Of a stretch of DNA of 64,000 bases, positions 1 to 8,832 are shown one piece after another (within the stretch, counting starts at the first letter, position 1; each line of letters starts with the position of its first letter). The notes beneath the pieces are model-generated. The model ran no database searches. It saw only the letters and a program-made list of their open reading frames with translations, and was not told the DNA's origin. A program made the position numbers and the translations under genes. Source of the DNA: Gemmatimonadota bacterium. Lineage in GTDB: Bacteria; Gemmatimonadota; Gemmatimonadetes; Longimicrobiales; Gaopeijiaceae. Location: contig VXQO01000001.1 in the NCBI GenBank assembly GCA_009838975.1, forward strand, positions 1 through 64,000, given 5' to 3'.

Positions 1-2239
1 CCCCCACCCCCTTCGCCCCCAGCGGATGATGCGGCGACGGCGTCACGGTATGCCCAGTCTCCCACGCCGGCGTCTCCACCGCGGTCGGCACGAGATAGTC
101 CATGAACGACCCGGCGAGATTATTCCCGTCCTCGTCATACGGAATCTCCTCGTACAACGCCGGTCCCAGCCCCTGGGTCAATCCGCCATGGATCTGCCCC
201 TGCACGATCATCGGATTGATGATGTTCCCACAATCATCCACCGCCACGAACCGGCGCACGCTCACCTCGCCCGTCCCCCGATCAATGTCCACCACGCAGA
301 TGTACGTCCCGAACGGGAACGTCAGGTTCGGCGGGTCGTAGTAGTTCGTCGCCTCCATGCCCGGCTCCAGGCCCTCCGGCAGGTTCGTGTACGCCGCGAA
401 CGCGCAGTCCTGGATCGTCACGCTCTTATCCGGCGCACCCTTCACCGAGAACGTCCCGGGCTCCCAGTCCAGGTCCTCTTCGCTCACCTCCAGCAGGTGC
501 GCGGCGATCTTCGCCGCCTTGTCGCGGATCTTCCGCGCGGCCATCGCGCCCGCCGCCCCCGCCGTCGGGGTCGACCGGCTGGCATACGTCCCCAGCCCGT
601 ACGGCGCCGTGTCCGTGTCGCCCTCCTCCACCTGCACGTGCGCCGCCGGCAGCCCCAGCTCCTCGGCAATAATCTGCGCGTACGTGGTCTCGTGCCCCTG
701 TCCCTGTGACTTCGTGCCGAATCTGGCTATTGCCTTGCCCGTCGGGTGCACACGCACCTCGGCCGAGTCGAACATCTTGATGCCCAGGATATCGAAGTCC
801 TTCGACGGCCCCGCCCCCAGCACCTCGGTGAAGCTGCACACACCGATCCCCATCAGCTCGCCGCGCTCGCGCTTCTCGGCCTGCTCCCGGCGCAGGTCGT
901 CGTAGCCGATCATCTCCTTGGCCTTGTCCATCGCGGCCTGGTAGTCCCCGCTGTCGTACTCCCAGCCCAGCGGCGACTGGTACGGGAAGGCCTCCTTCGG
1001 AATGAAGTTCTCCTCGCGGAGCGTCGCGGGGTCCTTGCCCACCTTGTGCGCCAGCGTGTCCACGATCCGCTCCATGCAGTGCACGGCCTCGGTCACGCGG
1101 AACGAGCAGCGGTACGCCACGCCCCCCGGCGGCTTGTTCGTGTAGACCGCGTCCACCTCGGCGAACGCCTGCTCCATGTCGTACGAACCCGTGCAGATCG
1201 AAAACAGCCCCGCGGGCCACTTGGACGGCGCAGCCTGCGCGTCCGAATACCCGTGGTCGGCCAGTGTTTTGATTCTCAGAGCGCGGATCCTGCCGCTGGA
1301 ATCGGCCGCAATCTCGGCGTCCATGTGGTAGTCACGCGCGAAGGAGTCCGCCTGGAGGTTTTCCATCCGGTCCTCGATCCACTTGACCGGTTTGCCCAGC
1401 ACAACCGACGCGGCAATCGCGATCACGTACCCGGGGTACACCGGGACCTTCCCGCCGAAGCCGCCGCCAATATCGGGCGACACCACGCGGATCTTCTCCT
1501 CGGACAGCCCCACGTGACCCGCCACCAGGGCCAGCACGGTGCGGATCGCGTGCGGGGCCTGCGTGGTCATGTACACGGTGAGGTGTCCCTCGACCGCGTT
1601 GAAGTCGGCCAGGCACCCGCACGTCTCGATCGACGCCACGTGGATGCGCGGCACGTGCATCTTCTCGCGCACCACCACGTCGGCCTCGTTGAAGATCTTG
1701 GCGGTCGCCTCCTTGTCGCCGGCCTCCCAGTGCCAGATCCGGTTGTCCTCCTGGCCCTCCTTGTCGACTCGGAGCACGGGCGCGTCGTCGTCGAGCGCCT
1801 GGAACGGGTCGATCACGGGCGTCATCGGCTCGTACTCGACCTCGACCGCGGCCACCCCGTCGGCGGCCGCATAGCGCGACGTCGCGATCACCCCCGCGAC
1901 CTCCTGGGACTGGTACATGACCATATCGGTCGGCAGCACCATCTGGGTGTCCGACATGAGCGTCGGCATCCAGTGCAGGTTGTAGGCCTCGAGGTCCTTG
2001 CCCGTCAGCACGGCGAGCACGCCCGGCACCTCGAGCGCCCTGGACGTGTCGATGTTGACGATCTTCCCGTAGGCGATGGGGCTGCGCACGATGTCGAGCC
2101 ACAGCATCCCCGGCAGGGTGAAGTCGTCGATGTAGTTGCCCTTGCCCTGCAGGAAGCGCGGGTCCTCCTTGCGCTTCATGGAGTGGCCCATGCCGCAGAT
2201 CTTGGCGGAAGTCCTGGGTGCGTTGGTCTCGTTGGCCAT
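1..2239 (-). CDS. coxL: Aerobic CO dehydrogenase large subunit, form I (3' end cut by window)
   Basis: Molybdenum-copper subunit that oxidises CO to CO2. The reading frame is open from the ATG at 2239 to the window edge, giving 746 codons of a family usually near 800 residues. The active-site motif AYRCSFR lies at residues 375-381 (bases 1097-1117). That Cys-containing loop is the signature of form I, true CO dehydrogenase; form II has AYRGAGR. A glycine-rich molybdopterin-binding segment IGGGFGG lies further upstream in the protein. The last visible residues read LGAKGVG, so the expected catalytic Glu is just outside the window. The start overlaps the coxS stop by one base (TGATG), so the two are translationally coupled. 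The order M-S-L is also that of form I operons. I am confident of the family; CO as substrate is inferred from the motif. Confidence 0.95.
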   Translation of the reverse strand, partial: MANETNAPRTSAKICGMGHSMKRKEDPRFLQGKGNYIDDFTLPGMLWLDIVRSPIAYGKIVNIDTSRALEVPGVLAVLTGKDLEAYNLHWMPTLMSDTQMVLPTDMVMYQSQEVAGVIATSRYAAADGVAAVEVEYEPMTPVIDPFQALDDDAPVLRVDKEGQEDNRIWHWEAGDKEATAKIFNEADVVVREKMHVPRIHVASIETCGCLADFNAVEGHLTVYMTTQAPHAIRTVLALVAGHVGLSEEKIRVVSPDIGGGFGGKVPVYPGYVIAIAASVVLGKPVKWIEDRMENLQADSFARDYHMDAEIAADSSGRIRALRIKTLADHGYSDAQAAPSKWPAGLFSICTGSYDMEQAFAEVDAVYTNKPPGGVAYRCSFRVTEAVHCMERIVDTLAHKVGKDPATLREENFIPKEAFPYQSPLGWEYDSGDYQAAMDKAKEMIGYDDLRREQAEKRERGELMGIGVCSFTEVLGAGPSKDFDILGIKMFDSAEVRVHPTGKAIARFGTKSQGQGHETTYAQIIAEELGLPAAHVQVEEGDTDTAPYGLGTYASRSTPTAGAAGAMAARKIRDKAAKIAAHLLEVSEEDLDWEPGTFSVKGAPDKSVTIQDCAFAAYTNLPEGLEPGMEATNYYDPPNLTFPFGTYICVVDIDRGTGEVSVRRFVAVDDCGNIINPMIVQGQIHGGLTQGLGPALYEEIPYDEDGNNLAGSFMDYLVPTAVETPAWETGHTVTPSPHHPLGAKGVG

Positions 2240-2748
2240 CAGTCGGCCTCCTCGGCGGCGGGGGCGTCGGCGTCGGCCCCGGCCATTTTCGCGGCGGCGT
2301 ACTGGACCGCCTTGACGATGTTCACGTATCCGGTGCAGCGGCAGAGATTCCCCGATATCGCCTCGCGGATCTCGGCTTCGCTGGGGTTCGCGTTGGCGGC
2401 GAGCAGCGCGGTCCCGGTCATCAGCATGCCGGGGGTGCAGAAGCCGCACTGGAGGCCGTGCTCCTGCATGAAGCCCTCCTGGAGCGCGCTCATGCCGTTG
2501 GCGTCGGCGAGCCCCTCGACCGTGCCGATGTCGGCGCCGTCGGCCTGGACGGCCAGCACGGTGCACGACTTGGTGGGCACGCCGTCGACCAGCACGGTGC
2601 ACGCGCCGCAGTGCGTGGTGTCGCAGCCGATGTGGGTGCCGGTGAGCGCGAGTTCGTCGCGGATCAGGTGGACGAGGAGCAGCCGCGAGTCGACCTCGCG
2701 CGAGTGCGCCTCGCCGTTGACGGTGACGGTGACGCTGTGTCTGGCCAT
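2239..2748 (-). CDS. coxS: CO dehydrogenase small iron-sulfur subunit
   Basis: Carries two [2Fe-2S] clusters that pass electrons from the Mo-Cu site of CoxL to the FAD of CoxM. The 169-residue length is normal. A plant-type ferredoxin domain at the N-terminus has Cys42, Cys47, Cys50 and Cys62. The helical C-terminal [2Fe-2S]-binding domain shows CGFC at 101-104 and CRC at 136-138. The gene sits 4 bases after coxM and overlaps coxL by one base. All expected cluster ligands are present, so the subunit looks intact. Confidence 0.96.
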   Translation of the reverse strand: MARHSVTVTVNGEAHSREVDSRLLLVHLIRDELALTGTHIGCDTTHCGACTVLVDGVPTKSCTVLAVQADGADIGTVEGLADANGMSALQEGFMQEHGLQCGFCTPGMLMTGTALLAANANPSEAEIREAISGNLCRCTGYVNIVKAVQYAAAKMAGADADAPAAEEAD

Positions 2749-2752
2749 GTGA

Positions 2753-3706
2753 CTACCCTCCCGCCGGCGAGTTGGCGGCGGCGGCGCGCTCCAGCGCCTT
2801 GCGGATGGCCCGGCCGGTCAGCACGCGGGCCATGTTCCTCTTGTATTCGACCGAACCGCGGCGGTCGGCGACGGGATCGGTGGCGTCGGCGGCGGCCTGT
2901 GCGGCGGCAGCGATGACGTCGTCGGCGTCGGGGGCGCGCGCGAACGCGTCCCGCACCTTGTCGATCGCCCCGCGCAGTCCGCCCCGCTCCACGAGCCGGG
3001 CGCCGGTCAGCACCTCCTCGGCCGCAGCGGCCCGGATGGGCGCGAAGCCGAGGTTGGTGAGGCCGATCCCGGCCTGCGTGACCGTGCCGCCGTCGTCGAG
3101 CGTCAGCTGCACCGCCGAGCCCGCGACCGCGTAGTCGCCGACCTTGCGCTCCAGCTTGAGGTAGGCGCCGCCGGTGTGCGCGCCGGGCGCGGGGATCCGG
3201 ATCTCGGTCAGGATCTCGCCGTCCGCGAGCGCCGTCATGAAGAGGCCGTGGAAGAAGTCGTCCACGCCGATGGTGCGCTCGCCGTCGGGCCCGGTCGCGA
3301 CCATCTGCGCCCTGAGTGCGAGCATGGTGGCCGGGTGGTCGTTGGCCGGGTCGCCGTGCGCGACGTTGCCGCAGATGGTGGCGCGGTTCCGCACGAGCGG
3401 GTCGGCGATGACCTTCGCCGTGTCGAGCAGGATCGGGTAGCGCGCGGCGACGGTGGCGTCCTCCTCCAGCGCGGTCTCGGTGACGAGCGCGCCGATGTGG
3501 AGGAAGCCACCCTCTTCGCCGAGCTGGTCGAGGCCGGGTATGCGCCCGATGTCGACGATGTTGGCGGGCGTCGCCAGGCGCAGCTTCAGCATGGGCAGCA
3601 GGCTCTGGCCGCCCGACATGACCTTGGCGTCATCGAGGCTTCCCAGCAGGCTCAACGCTTCGTCGAGGCTGCCGGGTGCGTGGTAGTCGAACTGCGGCGG
3701 AATCAT
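2753..3706 (-). CDS. coxM: CO dehydrogenase medium FAD-binding subunit
   Basis: Flavoprotein subunit that takes electrons from CoxS and delivers them to the respiratory chain. It has 317 residues starting [12 protein letters not shown]-contact motifs of the family are visible: [13 protein letters not shown] near residue 35 and [14 protein letters not shown] near residue 110. The ATG at 3706 was chosen over longer in-frame extensions because it makes a four-base ATGA overlap with the coxG stop and matches the family N-terminus. It lies between coxG and coxS in a tight operon. Confidence 0.95.
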   Translation of the reverse strand: MIPPQFDYHAPGSLDEALSLLGSLDDAKVMSGGQSLLPMLKLRLATPANIVDIGRIPGLDQLGEEGGFLHIGALVTETALEEDATVAARYPILLDTAKVIADPLVRNRATICGNVAHGDPANDHPATMLALRAQMVATGPDGERTIGVDDFFHGLFMTALADGEILTEIRIPAPGAHTGGAYLKLERKVGDYAVAGSAVQLTLDDGGTVTQAGIGLTNLGFAPIRAAAAEEVLTGARLVERGGLRGAIDKVRDAFARAPDADDVIAAAAQAAADATDPVADRRGSVEYKRNMARVLTGRAIRKALERAAAANSPAGG

Positions 3707-4146
3707 CCTAGCTCCTTCTCCAGAACTTCTGTGAACTCCTTGAACATCTTTTTGCTGACGTGCTGCATCATGCCGCGCCCGAGCTGGGCGAGAATGCCGG
3801 TCACCGTGAGCTTGGCCTCGACCGTGACCTCGGTCTCGCCGTCGCCGAGCGACGCGACGCGGCTGGTCATCTTCATGTCCGCATTGCCCATTCCGGCCTT
3901 GCCCTGCCCCCTGGCGTGCACGACCGCCGCGCGCGCCTCCTCGTCGAGGTCGAAGGCGACGGTGCCGGTGTAGGCGGCGGCGAGCGGTCCGACCTTGACC
4001 GACATGCCGCCCTTCCAGGTGTTGTCGTCGATCCGGTCGGTTATCTCGGCCCCGGGGAGCGCCGATGCGACGCGTTCGGGGTCGGTCAGGAAGGCCCATA
4101 CCTCTTCGGCGGGGGCCGCCACGGTGAACTTTTCTTCGATTCTCAC
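3703..4146 (-). CDS. coxG: CoxG-like carbon monoxide dehydrogenase accessory protein (SRPBCC fold)
   Basis: A 147-residue protein of the polyketide cyclase/SRPBCC superfamily, typical of CoxG. The N-terminus MRIEEKFTVAAPAEEVWAFL is the characteristic first strand and helix. CoxG proteins are associated with membrane recruitment of CO dehydrogenase or quinone handling in other organisms; here that role is inferred from family and position. It is the first of four overlapping genes (G-M-S-L) and overlaps coxM by four bases. A 51-bp gap with TTCGCTTCGC-like repeats separates it from coxE. Confidence 0.9.
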   Translation of the reverse strand: MRIEEKFTVAAPAEEVWAFLTDPERVASALPGAEITDRIDDNTWKGGMSVKVGPLAAAYTGTVAFDLDEEARAAVVHARGQGKAGMGNADMKMTSRVASLGDGETEVTVEAKLTVTGILAQLGRGMMQHVSKKMFKEFTEVLEKELG

Positions 4147-4197
4147 TGGTTCTCCGGTTGGAGTCGGTCGGTTCGCTTCGCTTCGCCTCGGTTCGCG

Positions 4198-5481
4198 TTA
4201 CAGCAGGTCCACCAGCCTTTCAAGGGACTCCAGATTGTGAGCCGGCACAAGGTGGTCCACGTGGGGCAGCGCGGTCCTCATGCCCCGGGCTTCGGGACGG
4301 TACCGCGGATCGCCCATGAGGGGGTTGAGCCAGATCACCCGGCGGGCCCTGCGCCGGATCGCCAGAAGCGCCTGTTCCAGCGCCCCCGTGTCGCCCCGGT
4401 CGAGCCCGTCGCTGAAGATCAGGACCGATGTACCACCGGTCACCGTCTCCCGCAAGTAATCGTGCACGAACGCAGCCAGGCAGCGGCCGATGCGGGTGCC
4501 TCCCGACCAGTCCTCGACCTCGCGCGCGAACCGGCTGAGCGTGGCCGCGACGTTGCCCGCGGTGATCCACGGCGTGAGCCGCGTGAGCGACGTGTTGAAG
4601 GCGAACGTCTCGGTGCGGCGCGCCACCTTGCCCAGCGACAGCACGAACGTGAGCAGCAGGCGCGAGTAGGGGTCCATCGAGCCGCTGGTGTCGCAGAGGA
4701 CGACCATCCGCGGGAGTTCGACGGCGCGGGTGCGGCGGGCGAGGTCGATCAGTTCGCCGTCGCGCGCGAGTGAGCGGCGGAAGCTGCGGCGCAGGTCGAT
4801 GGCGGGGCCGGCGGGCGCTGGCACGAGGCGCCGGCTGCGGCGGGTGGCGAGTTTGCGGGCGACCTGGGCGAGGAGCCGCTCCATGGCGGCGAGTTCGTCG
4901 TCGGTGCACTGCTCGAAGGACTTGCGGCGGAGCAGGGCGCGGGGGCTGTAGCCGGGGCGTCCGGTGTCGGTGCCGGTTGTGTCGGCGTCGTCGAGCGGTC
5001 CGACGCGTCCGTGTTGCGCGATCGTGCGCGCGAGTTCGGAGAGCGGGTTGCCGTGGCCCGGCCAGGTGCGGGGGGCTCGGCGGTTGGTGGGCCGTTGGGA
5101 GTCGCGCGGGGGCGTGGGTGGCCCGCCCGGACGCCAGTGGAGCCCGAAGAGGTGGTCGAATAGGGGCCAGGCGCGGTGTTCGACCTTCAGGCTCGTCCTG
5201 AGCGCGAGCCGGACCTCGCCGCGATCGGTGAGGTCGATGTGCACGAGGGAGCCTGCGGCATCGATCTCGTCGCCGAGCGCGATGGCGACCCCGGCCTCGC
5301 GCAGCGCGGCGGCGAAGCGGGTGATGTGCGTGATGAGGTCCGTGGGGGGGATGGTGGGTGCGGTGGGTGCGGTGGGTGCGGGCAATGTGTGCGCGGTGGT
5401 GGCGGCGGGCGGCGGCGGGAGCGGCGCGGTGACGGAACGTTGACCGCGTGCGCTACCCTCCGCTCTCGGAACGGTTCGCAC
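4198..5481 (-). CDS. coxE: VWA-domain CoxE-like protein
   Basis: Predicted 427-residue von Willebrand A protein that pairs with the MoxR-type ATPase CoxD in maturation of the copper-molybdenum centre. The metal-ion-dependent adhesion motif DTSGSMD sits in the C-terminal half, followed by a GGTRIG segment and FSDGLDRGD, as expected for a VWA fold. The N-terminal ~50 residues are a Pro/Ala/Thr low-complexity stretch (PTAPTAPT). The start is uncertain: the GTG at 5481 gives the longest form, but conserved sequence begins near ITHITRFAAALREAG. Its ATPase partner is about 7.5 kb upstream, beyond the Uma2 array and frd operon. Confidence 0.9.
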   Translation of the reverse strand: MRTVPRAEGSARGQRSVTAPLPPPPAATTAHTLPAPTAPTAPTIPPTDLITHITRFAAALREAGVAIALGDEIDAAGSLVHIDLTDRGEVRLALRTSLKVEHRAWPLFDHLFGLHWRPGGPPTPPRDSQRPTNRRAPRTWPGHGNPLSELARTIAQHGRVGPLDDADTTGTDTGRPGYSPRALLRRKSFEQCTDDELAAMERLLAQVARKLATRRSRRLVPAPAGPAIDLRRSFRRSLARDGELIDLARRTRAVELPRMVVLCDTSGSMDPYSRLLLTFVLSLGKVARRTETFAFNTSLTRLTPWITAGNVAATLSRFAREVEDWSGGTRIGRCLAAFVHDYLRETVTGGTSVLIFSDGLDRGDTGALEQALLAIRRRARRVIWLNPLMGDPRYRPEARGMRTALPHVDHLVPAHNLESLERLVDLL

Positions 5482-5516
5482 ACACTAGGGCCCGGAGGTA
5501 TGATGTGTCCACCATG
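5475..5516 (+). promoter_or_regulatory. Repeated Uma2 leader module, copy 1
   Basis: TTCGCA at 5475-5480 is followed 18 bases later by TATGAT at 5499-5504, resembling a -35/-10 pair. GGAGG (5494-5498) lies just ahead of TATGAT. The ATG at 5514 is 9 bases past TATGAT, and an in-frame GTG at 5505 is 6 bases past GGAGG. The element therefore reads either as a near-leaderless promoter or as a Shine-Dalgarno for the GTG start. The run from GGAGG through ATGCAG is identical upstream of two other Uma2 genes in this window. Confidence 0.5.
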
Positions 5517-6095
5517 CAGATCACCAAACCGACCACGTGGGAAGACGTCCTGCGGATGCCCGACGACGGCAACCGCTACGAGTTCATCGGGGGGCGGCTG
5601 TACATGACGCCCGCCCCGGTGATCCGGCATCACGACGTCTCGCACAGGCTGGAGGCGGCACTGAGACGGGTTCTGGAGCGGACCGGCCACGGCAGAGTCT
5701 TCGACGCTCCGGTTCTGGTCGAATTCCCGGGCACCGGGGATCGTGTGCAACCCGATATCCTGTTCGTGTCCAGAGAGCGCCGGGGAATCGTCGGTGAGAA
5801 GCAGGTGACCGGCGCACCCGACCTTGTCGTCGAGATCCTCTCCCCATCCACCGCTCACCGCGACCGCGGCGTCAAGCTCGATCTGTACGCGCGATGCGGC
5901 GTGCGGGAATACTGGATCGTGGACCCGGAGGACGATGTGGTGGACGTTTGGCGATTCGGGGACGATCCGGGGCATGAACGCTTCGAGGGCGAGCTTCCCG
6001 TCCGGATCGGCGCCCAGCACGTGGGCGCTATCGACCTCGACGAGGTCTTCTCGCGCCACCTGGACCGTTGGGGGACCGGGAAGCCCCAGACTTGA
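5514..6095 (+). CDS. Uma2-family endonuclease, copy 1
   Basis: A 193-residue protein of the Uma2 (DUF820) family, a PD-(D/E)XK nuclease-like fold whose cellular role is mostly unknown. Visible hallmarks are RYEFIGGRLYM near the N-terminus, RVQPDILFV, the core PDLVVEILSPST, and the C-terminal GVREYWIVDP with the expected D, E and K. The ATG at 5514 is used; an in-frame GTG at 5505 with better Shine-Dalgarno spacing would add three residues. It is first of four paralogues on this strand and is probably cotranscribed with copy 2, which begins 8 bases after its stop. Its C-terminal tail WGTGKP is shared with copy 3. Confidence 0.9.
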   Translation: MQITKPTTWEDVLRMPDDGNRYEFIGGRLYMTPAPVIRHHDVSHRLEAALRRVLERTGHGRVFDAPVLVEFPGTGDRVQPDILFVSRERRGIVGEKQVTGAPDLVVEILSPSTAHRDRGVKLDLYARCGVREYWIVDPEDDVVDVWRFGDDPGHERFEGELPVRIGAQHVGAIDLDEVFSRHLDRWGTGKPQT

Positions 6096-6103
6096 GCTTC
6101 GCG

Positions 6104-6667
6104 ATGCAGATCACCACACCGACCACATGGGAAGATGTTCTTCGGATGCCGGACGACGGCAACCGCTACGAGTTCATCGGGGGACGGCTGTACATGACAC
6201 GCGCCCCCGTGATCCGGCACCAGCGCATTTCGGGACGGCTCCATTCAGCGCTAATGCTGGTTCTGGAACACCCCGGGCACGGAGAGGTGTTCTACGCACC
6301 GGTCCTGGTCGAATTCCCGGGCACGAGCGATCGTGTGCAACCCGATATCCTCTTCGTGTCCAACGAGAGGAGAGGGATCATTGCCGAGAAGGCGGTGACA
6401 GGCGCTCCCGACCTTGTCGTCGAGATCCTCTCCCCCTCCACCGCTCACCGCGACCGCGGCGTGAAGCTCGATCTGTACGCTCGATGCGGCGTGCGGGAGT
6501 ACTGGATCGTGGACCCGACTGAGGACGTGGTGGATGTCTGGCGATTCGGGGACACGCCGGGGCATGAACGCTTCTCGGACGAGCTTCCCGTCCGGGTCGG
6601 CGCTGAGCCCGTGGGCGCCATCGACCTCGACGAGGTATTCTCGCGCCACCTGGACCGTTGGGTCTGA
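6104..6667 (+). CDS. Uma2-family endonuclease, copy 2
   Basis: A 187-residue Uma2 protein closely similar to copy 1, with the same N-terminal block, VQPDILFV, PDLVVEILSPST and REYWIVDP motifs. It is the only one of the four without the repeated promoter/SD leader; it starts 8 bases after copy 1 and probably depends on that transcript. It differs from copies 1 and 3 in the SNERRGIIAEKAV segment and ends HLDRWV rather than with the GTGKP tail. In that segment it resembles copy 4, so the array may mix two sub-lineages. Confidence 0.88.
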   Translation: MQITTPTTWEDVLRMPDDGNRYEFIGGRLYMTRAPVIRHQRISGRLHSALMLVLEHPGHGEVFYAPVLVEFPGTSDRVQPDILFVSNERRGIIAEKAVTGAPDLVVEILSPSTAHRDRGVKLDLYARCGVREYWIVDPTEDVVDVWRFGDTPGHERFSDELPVRVGAEPVGAIDLDEVFSRHLDRWV

Positions 6668-6727
6668 GGCAGATGATCCGCTGATCCAGTGCTGATGACA
6701 CCATCGCATCTTCCCCGCTCAGAGCAC

Positions 6728-6769
6728 CTCGCGCACCCGGGACATGGGAGGTATGATGTGTCCACCATG
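6728..6769 (+). promoter_or_regulatory. Repeated Uma2 leader module, copy 2
   Basis: The CTCGCG box is followed by an 18-base spacer and TATGAT, with GGAGG immediately before TATGAT and the ATG 9 bases after it. The last 25 or so bases before and into the gene are identical to the leader of Uma2 copy 1, although the upstream spacer has diverged. Conservation is confined to the -35/-10/SD/start region. Confidence 0.48.
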
Positions 6770-7342
6770 CAGATCACCACACCGACCACATGGGAAGATG
6801 TCCTGCGGATGCCCGACGACGGCAACCGCTACGAGTTCATCGGGGGGCGGCTGCACATGACGCCCGCCCCCTCGATCCGGCACCATAGCGTCTCGCACAG
6901 GCTGCAATCGGGACTGAGGCAGGTTTTGGAGCGGACCAGCCACGGCCGGGTGTTCTACGCACCGGTCCTGGTCGAATTCCCGGGCACCAGCGATCGTGTG
7001 CAGCCCGATATCCTGTTCGTGTCCAGAGAGCGCCGGGGAATCGTCGGCGAGAAGCAGGTGACCGGCGCACCCGACCTGCTCGTTGAGATCCTCTCCCCCT
7101 CCACCGCCCACCGCGACCGCGGCGTCAAGCTCGATCTGTACGCGCGATGCGGCGTGCGGGAGTACTGGATCGTCGACCCGGACGAGGACGTGGTGGACGT
7201 GTGGCGATTCGGGGACACGCCGGGGCACGAGCAGTTCGCGGGCAAGTTGCCCGTCCGGATCGGAGCCCAGCGCGTGGGCGAGATCGACCTCGACGAGGTC
7301 TTCTCGCGCCACCTGGACCGTTGGGGGACCGGGAAGCCGTAG
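6767..7342 (+). CDS. Uma2-family endonuclease, copy 3
   Basis: A 191-residue Uma2 protein. It shares with copy 1 the SRERRGIVGEKQVTGAPDL segment, the GTGKP C-terminus and the complete leader, so it looks like a recent tandem duplicate of copy 1. All core nuclease-fold motifs are present (VQPDILFV, EILSPST, REYWIVDP). It is separated from copy 2 by about 100 bases and from the Fic gene downstream by another 100 bases containing one inverted ATCGTGTCA box. Confidence 0.89.
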   Translation: MQITTPTTWEDVLRMPDDGNRYEFIGGRLHMTPAPSIRHHSVSHRLQSGLRQVLERTSHGRVFYAPVLVEFPGTSDRVQPDILFVSRERRGIVGEKQVTGAPDLLVEILSPSTAHRDRGVKLDLYARCGVREYWIVDPDEDVVDVWRFGDTPGHEQFAGKLPVRIGAQRVGEIDLDEVFSRHLDRWGTGKP

Positions 7343-7381
7343 ACTTGGCCGTCCGCCCACAGCCGGATCTTTTCACCAGCC

Positions 7382-7483
7382 TGACACGATAGCTTGACGG
7401 AACCGGCGTCAACGTGCGATCTTCTCGGACATTCGTTGCACCAATGTCGGATAATCGTGTCATGTTGACCAGAGATCGTGTCA
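7382..7483. promoter_or_regulatory. Three ATCGTGTCA boxes at the Fic gene start
   Basis: ATCGTGTCA occurs as direct repeats at 7454-7462 and 7475-7483 (21 bases apart, two helical turns; the match extends to ATCGTGTCAT) and in inverted orientation at 7382-7390. The boxes surround the possible start codons of a gene whose product has an N-terminal winged helix, so they are candidate autoregulatory operator sites. The two direct copies also encode R-V-M and R-V-I, so coding constraint is an alternative for those two. Confidence 0.4.
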
Positions 7484-8769
7484 TTCTGTCGTACGTGGCG
7501 AACCACCCCGGGTGCGCCCGCTCGCAGATCCGCCGCGAAGCCGCCCCCGACGCGAGCGCGTCCACGGTATGGAGATCGCTGCGCAGACTCGTGGATGCGG
7601 GCAGGCTGGAGGTTGTGGGGGAGGGACGGGCGACCAGGTACCGGGCGGTGGGCCGGGAGGTGGTGCTTGCTCATCTGGACGTTCCTGTGAACATGCGACA
7701 GCCCATGCCCTACCGTCCGGAATTCGCCGGTGGCTACATCCCGAACGAGTCCCGCTACCTGACGGACCCCGATCGGGCGGAACTGAGGAAAGCGGGCACT
7801 CCGGCCCCGGATCCCTTTCTGGCCACTCAGGGAGTGACCTTCGCTCGGCGAGTGCTCGAAGAACTCGAGATCGACATGTCGTGGGCATCGTCGCGGCTGG
7901 AGGGCAACAGCTACGACCTTCTGGAGACGGATCGGCTGATCCGATACGCCCGTGAATCCCCGGGCAAGCCGGGACGTGACGCCACGATGATTCTCAACCA
8001 CAGGAACGCGATTCGGTATGTCGTGGAAAACCTCGACGATATCGAGATCGGGTGGCCGGACCTGCGCAACATACACGCGCTTCTGTCGCACGGGTTGATT
8101 CCGGATCCCACGCTCCGCGGAGGCCTGCGGAGGCTGCCGGTGGCGATCGGCAAATCCGCCTATACGCCTCTCGAGGATCGCTTCACGCTTCAGGAAGAGT
8201 TCGATGCGCTCGTGTCCAGGGCAGAGCGGATCACCGACCCGTTCGAACAGTCGTTCTTCCTCCTCGTCCACATTCCCTACCTGCAACCGTTCGCGGACGT
8301 GAACAAGCGCACATCGCGGATCGCCGCGCTCATTCCCCTGCTGAAGGCCGACCTGGCTCCGATGTCGTTCTTTGGCATCAACGACCGCGAGTACATTCGG
8401 GGACTGATCGGCGTGTACGAGCTCAATGACGTATCGCTCATGCGCGAAGCGTTCGTCAACGGCTACATCGCGACGGCGCAACGGTACCGGTACCTGCGAC
8501 CTAAAGCGATCAATCCAGCAAAGGGAGACCTGGAGTACCGCTTCTTCACGAGCCGTGCGATGCAACGCTGCGTCCTCAAGTGGCGTGCATTCGAACCGAC
8601 GCGAGTCCGTCGCATGATAGAGCGGGCAAACATCCCTCTGGAGGACCGCGATCACCTGTTGGAACACGTGGGACTGTGCTTTCGTGGACTCACCCCCGGC
8701 AACGCGATTCTCTACGGACTCAAGCCGGACGCGCTGGAGGGGTTGGAAGGCATTGCCGGCGATGAATGA
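7444..8769 (+). CDS. Winged-helix/Fic-domain protein with Gln at the catalytic His position
   Basis: A 441-residue protein. Residues ~7-75 form a winged-helix HTH of MarR/ArsR style. A Fic domain follows, with an N-terminal inhibitory motif SSRLEGN (Ser149, Glu153, Gly154) that matches the class II [S/T]xxxE[G/N] rule. The Fic loop reads LQPFADVNKRTSR: canonical HPFxDGNGRxxR has His where this protein has Gln281, while Asn287 and the Arg residues are kept. Loss of the catalytic base suggests altered or absent AMP transfer; from memory some annotated Fic relatives also have Gln here. The start is uncertain (GTG 7414, ATG 7444 or ATG 7462; no clear ribosome site). The gene sits between Uma2 copies 3 and 4 and could regulate itself through the nearby boxes. 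Confidence 0.85.
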   Translation: MSDNRVMLTRDRVILSYVANHPGCARSQIRREAAPDASASTVWRSLRRLVDAGRLEVVGEGRATRYRAVGREVVLAHLDVPVNMRQPMPYRPEFAGGYIPNESRYLTDPDRAELRKAGTPAPDPFLATQGVTFARRVLEELEIDMSWASSRLEGNSYDLLETDRLIRYARESPGKPGRDATMILNHRNAIRYVVENLDDIEIGWPDLRNIHALLSHGLIPDPTLRGGLRRLPVAIGKSAYTPLEDRFTLQEEFDALVSRAERITDPFEQSFFLLVHIPYLQPFADVNKRTSRIAALIPLLKADLAPMSFFGINDREYIRGLIGVYELNDVSLMREAFVNGYIATAQRYRYLRPKAINPAKGDLEYRFFTSRAMQRCVLKWRAFEPTRVRRMIERANIPLEDRDHLLEHVGLCFRGLTPGNAILYGLKPDALEGLEGIAGDE

Positions 8770-8832
8770 ACGCCCTGACGAACCGCTGACTGCACCTTCG
8801 TACACTTCCCGCTCGCACGGATTCGCGCACCC

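Noticed and set aside
746-2752. 668-codon plus-strand frame opposite coxL and coxS
   Set aside because: Shadow of the cox genes; Arg/His/Val-rich composition with no family match.
4144-4197. TTCGCTTCGC-like repeats between coxG and coxE as an operator
   Set aside because: Short, imperfect and GC-biased; no symmetry beyond chance.
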